64,000 bases of DNA from Liolophura sinensis (lineage: Eukaryota; Mollusca; Polyplacophora; Chitonida; Chitonidae), in assembly GCF_032854445.1 (NCBI RefSeq), contig NC_088295.1, forward strand, positions 93,305,805-93,369,804, read 5' to 3'. Position numbers and translations under genes: made by a program. The notes beneath the pieces are model-generated. The model had not been told where the DNA came from and did no database searches. It saw nothing but the letters and a program-made list of their open reading frames with translations. Within the stretch, counting starts at the first letter, position 1. Every line of letters starts with the position of its first letter. This document shows positions 34,831-45,119 of the stretch, piece by piece.

Positions 34831-35272
34831 AAAAACTTCTGTAAAAAAAGGTTAAATTTCGACAAAAAAGCTTGAAAAGCCTATCGTTACTGTTTCCCAA
34901 TTAGAATATCGGTGGGTTGGGTCATATTATTACGATGTTTGATATAGAGCAAAGGTAATTTTATAAAACTTTCTTGTAGCGAAAACTAATAGAGATTCTA
35001 CAGTGCTCGACATGACGAGGCAATCTGCCTATTAGTACCGGCTTATACTTGGAGACGATCACTGATCTTGTCATCACGATCCATTTTGGCAGACATTGTT
35101 CTTAGAACGCTACTTTTAAATAGAGTATAATGATTAAAAATATCTGAACCGTCCAATAATTGCCTATGATGGATTTCTAAGCTTGGATAACTGTAACTTC
35201 TGGGTGGCTGTAATATAGACAGTTATCATTATACGGGAATGTCGTCTAAAAGCATGCTGTTTGTTCTGTCAG
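34831..35272. other. Intron 15 unique stretch
   Basis: No element or coding motif recognised. Confidence 0.5.
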
Positions 35273-35389
35273 GCTGTGAGTATGGGGACGTTGCTCAAAC
35301 CTGCCAGTCCATTACACGAGCGGGCTGCTATCTGCAGGAACTGGTGTGCTGTGAGACGTGTCCTCCGCTAAAAAATACTACTCAACCAG
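35273..35389 (+). CDS. Exon 16: PLAC-like module 2
   Basis: Phase 1 to phase 1. The acceptor TTCTGTCAG ends at 35272. (G)CEYGDVAQTCQSITRAGC then LQELVCCETCPPL. Same pattern as exons 15 and 17, with C-E-x-G-D and C-C-E-T-C shared with exon 17. It contributes residues 589-627. N-T-T near the end is a potential N-glycosylation site. Donor GTAAGC at 35390. Confidence 0.85.
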
Positions 35390-35439
35390 GTAAGCTTTTG
35401 AATATATAAATTCGCAGTAAAAGTTATAACCGCTACGTC

Positions 35440-38400
35440 TGTCGCGAACTGGTTCACCGAATACCAGAACACCTCACCACAACGCTTCATTTGTCGTCTG
35501 CCGGGATCCAGTTCACTCAATACCAGAACACTTCACCACCGCGTTTACATCTGTCGTCTGTCGGGAACTAAACCACCTAATACCAGAACACTTGAACACA
35601 ACGCTTACATCTGTCGCCTGTCGGGAACACTTCACCACAACGTTTACATCTGTCGTCTGTCTGGAACTAGTTCACAGTATACCAAAACACTTCATCACCG
35701 CGTTTACATCTGCCGTCTGTGGGGAACTAAACCACCTAATACCAGAACACTTCATCACAAGGCTTACATCTGTCGCCTGTCGGGAACACCTCACCTCAAC
35801 GCGTACATCTGTCGTCAGTCGGAATCCAGTTCACCCAATACCAGAACACTTCGCCACGCCTTTACATCTGTCGCCTGTCGGGAACTAAACCACCTAATAT
35901 CAGAACACTTCACCCAAGGCTCTTATATCTGTCACATGTCGGGAACACTTCATCACAACGCTTACATCTGTCGTCTGTCTGGAACTAGGTCACCGAATAC
36001 CAGAACACTTCACCGCAACGCTTACATCTGCCGTCTGTCGAGAACTAGTTCACCGCATACCAGAGCACTTCACCACAACACTAACATTTGCTCCTGTCGA
36101 GAACTAGTTCACCGAATACCACAACACTTATATCAGTCGTCTGTCGGGAACTAGTTCACCGAATACCAGAACACTTCACCACAACGCTTACATCTGCCGT
36201 TTGTCGAGAACTAGGTAACCAAATACCAGAACACTTCACCACTAGTTGAGAACTAGGTCACCGAATACCAGAGCACTTCGCCACAACGCTTACATTTGCT
36301 CCTGTTGGGAACTAGTTCACCGAATACCACAACACTTATATCTGTCGTCTGTCGGGAACTAGTTCACCGAATACCAGAACACTTCACCACAACGCTTACA
36401 TCAGTCGTCTGTCGGGAACACTTCACCTCAACGCTTACATCTGTCGTCTGTCTGGAACTAGTTCACCGAATATCAGAACACTTCACCACCGCGTTTCATC
36501 TTTCGTCTGTAGGGAAGTAAACCACCTAATACCAGAACACTTCATCACAAGGATTACATCTGTAGCCTGTCGGGAACACTTCATCACAACGCTTATATCT
36601 GTCGCCTGTCGGGAACACTTTATGTCAATGCTTACATCTGTCGTCTGTCTAGAACTGGTTCACCAAATATCAGAACACTTCACCACCGCGTTTCATCTTT
36701 CGTCTGTAGGGAACTAAACCACCTAATACCAGAACACTTCACCACAAGGATTACATCTGTCGCCTGTCGGGAACACTTCACCACAACGCTTACATTTGTT
36801 GTCTGTCGGGATCCAATTCACCCAATACCAGACCACTTCACCACCGCGATTACATCTGTCGTTTGTCGGGAACTAAACCACCTAATACCAGAACACTTCA
36901 CCACAAGGATTACATCTGTCGCCTGTAGGGAACACTTCACCAGAAAGCTTACATATATCGTCAGTCGGAATCCAGTTCACCCAATACCAGAACACTTCAC
37001 CACAGCTTTTACATCTGTCGTTTGTCGGGAACTAAACCACCTAATATCAGAACACTTCACCACAACGCTTATATCTGTCGTTTGTCTGAAACTAGGTCAC
37101 CGAATACCAGAACACTTCACCACAACGCTTACATTTGCTCCTGTCGGAAACTAGTTCACCAAATACCACAACACCTATATCTGTCGTCTGTCGGAAACTA
37201 GTTCATCGAATACCACAACACTTATATCTGTCGTCTGTCGGGAACTAGTTCACCGAATACCAGAACACTTCACCACAAAGCTTACATCTGCCGTTGGTCG
37301 AGAACTAGGTCACCGAATACCAGAACACTTAACCACAACGCTTACATCTGCCGCCTGTTAAGAACTAGGTCACCTAATACCAGAGCACTTCGCCACAACG
37401 CTTACATTTGCTCCTGTCGGGAACTAGTTTACCAAATACCACAACACTTATATCTGTCGTCTGTCGGGAACTAGTTCACCGAATACCAGAACACTTACAA
37501 CGCTTACATCTGTCGTCTGTCGGGAACACTTCACCACAACGTTTACATCTGTCGTCTGTCTGGAACTAGTTCACCCAATACCAGAGCACTTCACCACCGC
37601 GTTTCATCTTTCGCCTGTAGGGAACTAAATCACCTAATACCAGAACACTTCACCACAACGCTTACATCTGTCGTCTGTCTTAAACTAGGTCACCGAATAC
37701 AAGAACACTTCACCACAACGCTTACATCTGCCGTCTGTCGAGAACTAGGTCACCGAATACCAGAGCACTTCACCACAACGCTTACATCTGTCGTCTGTCG
37801 AGAACTAGGTCACCGAATACCAGAGCATTTCGCCACAACCCTTATATTTGCTCCTGTTGGGAACTAGTTCAACGAATACCACAACACTTATATCTGCCGT
37901 CTGTCGGGAACTAGTTCACCGAATACCAGAACACTTACAACACAACGCTTACATCTGCCGTCTGTCGGGAACTAGGTTATCGAATACCAGGGCATTTCAC
38001 CACAACGCTTACATCTGCCGTCTGTCTGGAACTAGGTCACCGAATACCAGAGCACTTCTCCACAACGGTTACATCTGCCGTCTGTCGAGAACTAGGTCTC
38101 TGAATACCAGAGCACTTCACCACAAGGCTTACATCTGCCGTCTGTCGAGAACTAGGTCACCGAATACCAGAACACTTATATCTGTCGTCTGTCGGGAACT
38201 AGTTCACCGAATTTTAAAACACTTCACCACAATGCTTACATCTGTCGTCTGTCGGGAACACTTCACCTCAACGCTTACATCTGTCGTCTGTGGGGAACTA
38301 AACCACCTAATACCAGAACACTTCACCACAAGGATTACATCTGTCGTCTGTCGGGAACACTTCACCACAACGCTTATATGTGTCGTCTGTCGGGATCCAG

Positions 38401-40035
38401 TTCACCCAATACCAGACCACTTCACCACCGCGTTTACATCTGTCGTCTGTCGGGAACTAAACCACCTAACACCACAACACTTCACCACAAGGCTTACATC
38501 TGTCGCCTGTCGGGAACACTTCGCCAGAACGCTTACATCTGTCGTCTGTCTAGAATTGGTTCACCGAATATCAGAACACTTCACCACCGCGTTTCATCTT
38601 TCGTCTGTGGGGAACTAAACCACCTAATACCAGAACGCTTCACCACAAGGCTTACATCTGTCGTCTGTCTGGAACTAGTTCACCCAATACCAGAGCACTT
38701 CACCACCGCGTTTCATCTTTCATCTGTAGGGAACTAAACCACCTAATACCAGAACACTTCACCACAACGGTTACATCTGTCGTCTGTCGGGAACACTTCA
38801 CTACAAGGCTTACATCTGTCGTTTGTCTGGAACTAGTTAACCGAAGACCAGAACACTTCACTACAACTCTTACATTTGCCGTCTGTCGAGAACTAGGTCA
38901 CCGCATACGAGAGCACTTCACCACAACGCTTACCTTTGCTCATGTCGAGAACTTGGTCACCGAATACCACAACGCTTATATCTGTCGTCTGTCGGGAACT
39001 AAACCACCTAATACCAGAACACTTAACCACAACGCTTACATCTGCCGTTTGTCGAGAACTAGTTCACCGAATACCAGAGCATTTCACCAGAACGCTTAGA
39101 TCTGCCGTCTGTCGGGAACTAGTTCGCCGAGTACCACAACACTAATTTCTGTCGTCTGTCGGGAACTAAGCCACCTAATGCCAGAACAACTTACCACAAG
39201 GCTTACATCTGCTCCTGTCGGGAAGTAGTTCACCGAATACCAGAACACTTATATCTGTCGTCTGTCGGGAACTAGTTCACCGAATATCAGAACACTTTAC
39301 CTTAAGGCTTACATCTGTCGTCTGTCTGGAACTAGTTCACCGGATACCAGAACACTTCACCACAAGGCTTACATCTGGTCCTGTCGGTAAGTGGTTCACC
39401 GAATACCACAGCAGACAGTGCCTCGTCTGTCGGGAACTAAACCAACTAATACCAGAACACTTCACCTTAAGGCTTACATCTGCCGTCTGTCTGGAACTAG
39501 TTCACTACCAGAACACTTCACAACAACGCTTACATCTGCCGTTTGTCGGGAACTAGTTCACCGAATACCAGATCGCTTAACCACAACGTTTACATCTGCT
39601 GCTTGTTGGGATCTAGTTCACCGCATACCAGAACACTTCACCAGTATGCACACATCTGTCGTCTGTCGGGAACTAGTCCACCGAATACCAGAACACTTTA
39701 TCTTAACGTTTACATCCATCGTCTGTCGGGAAATAGTTCACTGCATACCAGAACACTTCACCACAACGCTTACATCCGTCTGTTGGGAACTATTTCAATG
39801 AATATTAAAACACTTCACCACAACGTTTACATTTGCCGTCTGTCGGGAACTAGTTCACCGAATACCAGAGCACTTCACCACACCGCTTACATCTGCCTTC
39901 TGTCTGGAACTAGTTCACCAAATACCAGAACACTTCACCACAACGCTTACATCTGCCGTCTGTAGGGAACTAGTGCACCGAATACCAGAACTCTTCACCA
40001 CTACGCACACATCTGTCGTCTTTAGCTATCTAGTT
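35440..40035. repeat. Intron 16 minisatellite, 61 bp unit, about 75 unit equivalents
   Basis: The unit contains CTTCACCACAACGCTTACAT, CTGTCGTCTGTCGGGAACTA and GTTCACCGAATACCAGAAC. Shorter copies lacking the GTTCACCGAATACC part are common. The plus frames are open for up to 256 codons (37848-38618), an artefact of the repeat. It fills most of the 6.7-kb intron. Confidence 0.96.
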
Positions 40036-40520
40036 CACCAAATACAATACTTGATGAAAGCAATACTTGAGTGGTAGCAGTTAATCAGGGATCGGAAAGT
40101 GAGCAATGCCATAGAGTTAGCGATGCGTAGTTCTTCATCTAGCTTTCTCGTATATTGGATTGGACTGTTGCACCCATTTGCCCATTCTGACTGGGTAACT
40201 AGATTGATGTGTTCCACTTTATGCCATCAACCGGCCACTAATCTTTGGTAAACATCAAGCGGGACCTGATCATGAAACAAAAAATAATAACAACACAATA
40301 AGTGCGAGTTTGTCCTCTGAAGGTTAGACGCAGGAATAGTTTACTTTTAATCTTCCACTTTTAACAAGTCTGGTAAAATAGTCAAGGCCAAAGAGAATAA
40401 GCTTATTAGTTTGGGGGGAATACTTTTATATTTTACTGAGACATAAGCCAACCTGTCATGGTACAGTATACTTACTTGTACAGCATCCTGGCTATAGTCT
40501 ATTTCTTTTAGCCAGTCGCC
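40036..40520. other. Intron 16 unique stretch
   Basis: No recognised feature. Confidence 0.45.
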
Positions 40521-40529
40521 TTTAACTCC

Positions 40530-40890
40530 ATACGCCTGTTTTCAACCACACACTCACATTATCTCCGGTGATGTCATAATTATTCAGAAACCAGTGGCAT
40601 GCTGGACAATGGGCTTGGGGATCATCTCTTTGACAATATCTGCACCATCAAGCGATCAAAACAAACTCCATGCAGTAACACAGCCTACACGACTGACTAG
40701 AGAATAGACTAATTTTGATTCTAGTATATAATCATAGTCATACTGGCTACCAAAATTTCCTAGTGACACGTAACAACACACGCTCTAAACACTGATATCT
40801 TTATTTTCTTGCAAAGAAAATCAAATAACACTTTTTCTGATTCATAATGTTAAACTCCATAAAACTTTGTTTCGACTTTGTTTTGTATAA
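40530..40890 (-). repeat. Dispersed repeat X, minus-oriented partial copy
   Basis: GTGACACGTAACAACACACG and CTGATTCATAATGTTAAACT match the opposite strand of the X copies at 41282-42050 and match the 44340 copy directly. The left part carries AACAAACTCCATGCAGTAAC, which also occurs at 40928. Confidence 0.5.
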
Positions 40891-40894
40891 TTTG

Positions 40895-42050
40895 TTTCAC
40901 AATACGTGCACCACCATGCGGTAAGAACAAACTCCACGCAGTAACACAGCCTACAGCACACTCTCAGCGAACAGACTACATTGTTTTTGTATAACAAACT
41001 TACCTATCATCCAGCTTTAAAAACCATATTTATTTATTTGATTGGTGTTTTACGCCGTACTCAAGAATATTTCACTTATACGACGGTGGCCAGCATTATG
41101 GTGGGAGGAAACCGGGCAGAGCCCGGGAGAAACCCACAACCATCCGCTGGCAGACTTTGCCACGTAGGGCCGGAGAGGAAGCCAGCAACTCACAGCGACC
41201 GCATTGGTGAGAGACTCCTGGGTCATTACGCTGCGCTAGCGCGCTATCCGACTGAGCCACGGAGGCCCCTTAAAAACCATACTGCTGTGAGATAATACAC
41301 TACAACAGATAAAATTATATTATTTTATTAAGACTATATTATACTAAAACGTGTAAACAATTTCAAATATGGCAAAAACAGTTTGCAGCAAGATCAATAG
41401 CAGTTTACAAAACTGGTGTCGCCCCCCGTTAAATCGGAGCTTATGGACTTTAACATAATGAATCAGAGAAAATGTTCTAACATCATTTTCCATGTAATAA
41501 TGTGACCCTCAAACATATCAATGTGTAGAGTATATGCTGTTACGCATTACTGACTAAAGGCAGTTATGGTAGCGAGTATGACTGGTTTTACAGGTGGCTG
41601 AAAATTGGCGACTTTCTAAAAGAATTATACAATAACAACAAAATTTTGTAACATCTCTAAAATTATACTGCCGGGAGATCATATACTACAAGAGACAAAA
41701 TAAAATTCATTTATGAGGGTTATATGATACAAAACGTGTGGACAATGTCAAATGTGGCAGTGTGAGAAACAGGGTTTAAATGAAAGTCGATAGCAGTTTA
41801 GGTAATTGGTGTCACCCTTCGTCAAAATATGTTGAACTCTGGCCAATATCCAGCGAACCTTTGATGTTTTTAATAATTATGCTGTCGCCCGAAATATACA
41901 GTTTTACATTATGAATTAGAAAAACATGTTCTTCGTTTTTTGTCTAAGGATATGCACCTCCATTATATCGATGTGTAGAGTTTGGGTTGTTACCTATCAC
42001 TGACTAAAGGTAATTTTGGTACTGGCTAAAAGAAATCGACTATAGCACAA
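40895..42050 (+). repeat. Dispersed repeat X, two tandem plus-oriented copies
   Basis: About 385-bp copies at 41282-41660 and 41661-42050 share ATACTG..GAGAT.ATA.ACTAC, AAACGTGT..ACAAT.TCAAA and TATCACTGACTAAAGG-type segments. The first copy's left part was split by the SINE at 41029. An inverted copy is at 44340-44815 and another direct copy at 63650-63850. Confidence 0.65.
41017..41281 (-). mobile_element. Full-length tRNA-derived SINE with 12-bp target-site duplications
   Basis: TTAAAAACCATA occurs at 41017-41028 and 41270-41281. Between them lies the best-preserved SINE of the window, 241 bases, minus strand. The sense head reads CCGTGGCTCAGTCGGATAGC (A-box), a B-box-like region follows, then CCCGGGCTCTGCCCGG in the body, and AAATAAATA at the 3' end. 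Part of the head-body junction is shorter than in the 11900 copy. Intact duplications suggest a recent insertion, into repeat X. Confidence 0.9.
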
Positions 42051-42077
42051 CATCACTGTACCATTCTTTGTTTAAAG

Positions 42078-42830
42078 GTTGTGAATTCGGAGACCGGATT
42101 GAAGATTGCGTTGAAGAAGAGTGTCCCAATTACAACTCCACAACATTGTATATGGATTGCTGCGAAACATGTGCCGAATTTAGAATAATAACTTCAACTT
42201 CTAAAATTACTGACGCCACAACCACTGACGCCACAACCACCGAAGCCATAACAACTGACGCCCCAACCACTGACGCCCCAACCACTGACGCCACAACCAC
42301 CGAAACCACAACCATCGAAACCACAACCAACGAAGCCACAACAACTGATGCCACTACGACTAATGCCACAACCACAGACGCCACGACCACGGACGCCACA
42401 ACTACTGACACTACAACCACTGACACCACAACCACTGACGCCACCACTACGGACGCCACCACTACGGACGCCACAACTACAGACGCCATAACCTTGGACC
42501 CCACAACTATGGAAGCAACCACTACGGACGCCACAAGCACTGACGCCACAACTGCAGACGCCATAACCACGGACTCCACAACTATGGACGCCACCACTAC
42601 GAGCGTCACAACCACTGACGCCACCACTATGGACGCCACAAGCACTGACGGCACAACTACAGACGCCATAACCACGGACTCCTCAACTATGGACGCCACT
42701 ACTACAGGCGCCACAACCACTGAAGCCACAACCACTGATCTCTCAACAACTACTGACGCCACAACTACGGCCACAACCACTGACGGTACAATCACGACTA
42801 CCCCCACTGGCTCCACAGGGACTACTACCG
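42078..42830 (+). CDS. Exon 17: PLAC-like module 3 and mucin-like Thr-rich tract
   Basis: Phase 1 to phase 1, 753 bases. The exon opens (G)CEFGDRIEDCVEEECPN and then LYMDCCETCAEF, the third PLAC-like module. From about 42208 it encodes some 205 residues of imperfect T-T-D-A-T repeats (15-base unit GACGCCACAACCACT), ending TTTPTGSTGTTT. Such a tract is expected to be heavily O-glycosylated and to act as an extended spacer. The opposite strand is open as a Val-rich frame, which is only its antisense. The donor at 42831 reads GTATGA, a weaker donor than the others. It contributes residues 628-878. Confidence 0.85.
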
Positions 42831-43194
42831 GTATGATTTTTCATCAATATGACACCTCTACCATACGAACTGTTTGCATATAATGTATGCTACGTATATT
42901 TTGATAGGCATTTGGTAAGGCATTTTGTCTGCAAAGGCCCATTACTTACTACCTGCATGAAGTTGTGGCTTTAAGTCAGGACGTTTCTCAGGTGCCCAAG
43001 GAGGATTATTAACTCTGGGCTCACTGGTCTCGCTTATCAATAAATCTGACCACCTTCACATGTATGTGTAAAATCACCCTTTTATTGGTTTTGTACGTCA
43101 AAGGTCCATTTTGCCAGTCACTACATGTACATGTAGAACACCTCTTACGATTAAAAGAAAAACGGAATCAGCGCTGAATGAATATAAACGTGCT
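42831..43194. other. Intron 17 unique stretch
   Basis: No element recognised. Confidence 0.45.
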
Positions 43195-43375
43195 AAGTCA
43201 TGGACTTATCACGACTGAGAAGTCGGGCTTATCGTCACTGAGAAGTCAGGCTTATATCACGACTGAGAAGACAGACTTATATCACGACTGAGAAGCCAGG
43301 CTTATATCACGACTGAGAAGTCAGGCTTATATCACGACTTAGAAGCCATGCTTTTCACGACTGAGAAGTCAGGAA
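43195..43375. repeat. Intron 17 tandem repeat, about 25 bp unit, about 7 copies
   Basis: The unit is close to GCTTATATCACGACTGAGAA followed by GTCAG. Confidence 0.88.
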
Positions 43376-43469
43376 AGCTCCATATGCAATGTTGACAGAT
43401 CAATATGAGGGTTTCTACAAACGTACATTGTAATTTGGTTATGCTATGTGTCTGGGTTTTTCTCCCCAG

Positions 43470-43639
43470 TAGAAGTTACCTGTAGTGAAACTGGTTCTGC
43501 CCCCTGGATCATTGAAGTCCTCAGTGGTGGTACGTGCGACACAAGTTCATCGTCGTGTGTTGAGCTGGTGGTTGAAGTTTTGGAGAGAACACCTGTTCAC
43601 AACACCTCCGACCTGCTCTGTAGATTTAGGCAGTTCGTG
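43470..43639 (+). CDS. Exon 18: VWDE-like cysteine module, first half
   Basis: The acceptor TTTTTCTCCCCAG ends at 43469. Two bases complete Val from exon 17, then EVTCSETGSAPWIIEVLSGG, CDTSSSSCVELVVEVL and DLLCRFRQFV. The donor at 43640 reads GTGAGA, phase 0, matching exon 19. The C-R-F/I-R segment resembles the start of the repeated module found in VWDE-like and related invertebrate extracellular proteins. That family assignment is by recollection of pattern only. N-T-S is a potential glycosylation site. It contributes residues 879-935. Confidence 0.75.
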
Positions 43640-44339
43640 GTGAGAATCCGTGTATTTTCATGTTTACGCTTTTTTTACGTGACCTCGGATCCGCTACGAC
43701 TGTGGTCCTTTAGGAATTTAGAAAATATCTTTTTTGCAAAGATTTTTTAACAGAATCACCAGATTAATCGTGTGTTCATATTATACCCCCAAAGTAGATG
43801 GCGTCACACCAGTTGAGTCAAACGCTGTCGTTGACGGAACTTGAAAATATGTGCAGTAGGGCCTAAAAGAAATGAATTTTGTAACTTAAAGAACTTAAAG
43901 TCAAGAAATGTTTCCAAATCAGCACTTTAGTAAAGGGTCTCCTGATGTCTGATATTTGCAAATATGGAATCAACCACAGATATATCTTAACAGGTTAACA
44001 TAATCTCAAATCTCATAATATCAAACAACAAAAATGCTTACAATATATGAAACGATCGATGATAGTGGTGGGGGGCCGAGGAGTGGGGGGGGGGGGGGGG
44101 AGGATAATTATGTGCTGAGACAAAGACATGGGTTAGAGAGTGCAAATATCTTTTTGTTTCTCACATCTAAGATGGTCATATGCAACAATCTCATGTGTCC
44201 ATTTAGCGCACCCGACCTATGTCTTTGGAAATGTCACAGTGTCTATCACATTCCAGTTCAAGGCATGTAACTGACACAGTAATTGTCATAAACCTTAAAT
44301 TATCAAGCCCACATTGTAATGATCAGAATTTTCAAAACA
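43640..44339. other. Intron 18 unique stretch with poly-G run
   Basis: A run of about 16 G residues lies at 44085-44100. No element or gene recognised in the rest. Confidence 0.5.
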
Positions 44340-44815
44340 TGTGGGAATGGTGTTTTAGTCAATGACACGTAACAACACAAGTTCTGTACAGGGATGTGTT
44401 GGAAGTCCATATTCCTGCTCAAAAATGAAGTTAGAATACTTCTTCTAATTCATAACGTTAAACGGCATATGCTCGGTTTCGACGGAAAGAACTCATTTCC
44501 TCAACAGTGTCGTGCTGGATATTGGGCGGAGTTCAATATGTCTGATGCAGGCGTCACCAGTTACCTAAACTCCTATCGACTTTAATCTAAACAATGCTTC
44601 TGACATTACTATATTTGACAATGTTCGCACGTTTTAGTATAACATAACATTCATAAAGGAATTTTATTTTGTCTCTTGTTATATATGATAGTTTTGTTCT
44701 AGCGTTGGATTTTAGGGTTTCTATTATAAAATACAATGTAGTCTTTTGGCTGAGGCAGTCGTGTAGGCTGTGTTACTGAGTGCAGTTTGTTCTAACCCCC
44801 TGTTGGTGCAGCTAC
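44340..44815 (-). repeat. Dispersed repeat X, inverted copy
   Basis: CTAATTCATAACGTTAAACG and GCACGTTTTAGTATAACATA are complements of segments in the X copies at 41282-41660. The right end (GTAGGCTGTGTTACTG) is the complement of CAGTAACACAGCCTAC at 40674 and 40940. Confidence 0.6.
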
Positions 44816-44854
44816 TGTAAAACAAATTACAAGTATGGTGACCTCCGTTTGCAG

Positions 44855-45106
44855 GTGGATGAGATGGGCCCGCTGTTCACAGGACCGACGACCCTAGTAC
44901 CTGGTCATTACATTACCTGTAATCTTATTGCCTGCTTGATACCAAACGACACGATCCCCATGCTGGACGGTAGAGCTGTGGCTGGGTGGTACGTGTCTGT
45001 CAGCGACGACGGCATCATGTTCGGTAACGAGGCGATATACCTGCCGTATGATAGCCGCTGTGTGACTTGTACAGGTGTCAATACGCTACCGATGTGCACC
45101 TGGATG
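44855..45106 (+). CDS. Exon 19: VWDE-like cysteine module, second half
   Basis: Eighty-four codons, phase 0 at both ends (acceptor CGTTTGCAG, donor GTGAGT). The protein includes PGHYITCNLIACLIPN, GWYVSVSDDGIMFGNEAIY and YDSRCVTCTGVNTLPMCTWM. The V-S-x-S-x-D-G-x-x-F-G...Y-D-S-x-C-x-x-C signature recalls modules of VWDE-like proteins, in which C-x-I-x-G-x-C-Y repeats follow, as in exons 20-22. The last 50 bases are duplicated, diverged, about 30 times in the next intron. It contributes residues 936-1019. Confidence 0.82.
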
Positions 45107-45119
45107 GTGAGTAAAATAT

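Noticed and set aside
35380-35480. Exon 16 donor as the seed of the 61-bp array
   Set aside because: Scattered matches only (AATAC, CCA, GCTT); not convincing without a statistical test.
37848-38618. 256-codon plus-strand ORF
   Set aside because: Lies wholly in the 61-bp intron 16 array; repeated peptides with no domain.
41017-41281. tRNA gene suggested by A-box and B-box
   Set aside because: Part of a SINE with tail and target-site duplications; it does not form a full cloverleaf.
42130-42816. 228-codon minus-strand Val-rich ORF
   Set aside because: Antisense of the Thr-rich coding repeats of exon 17.
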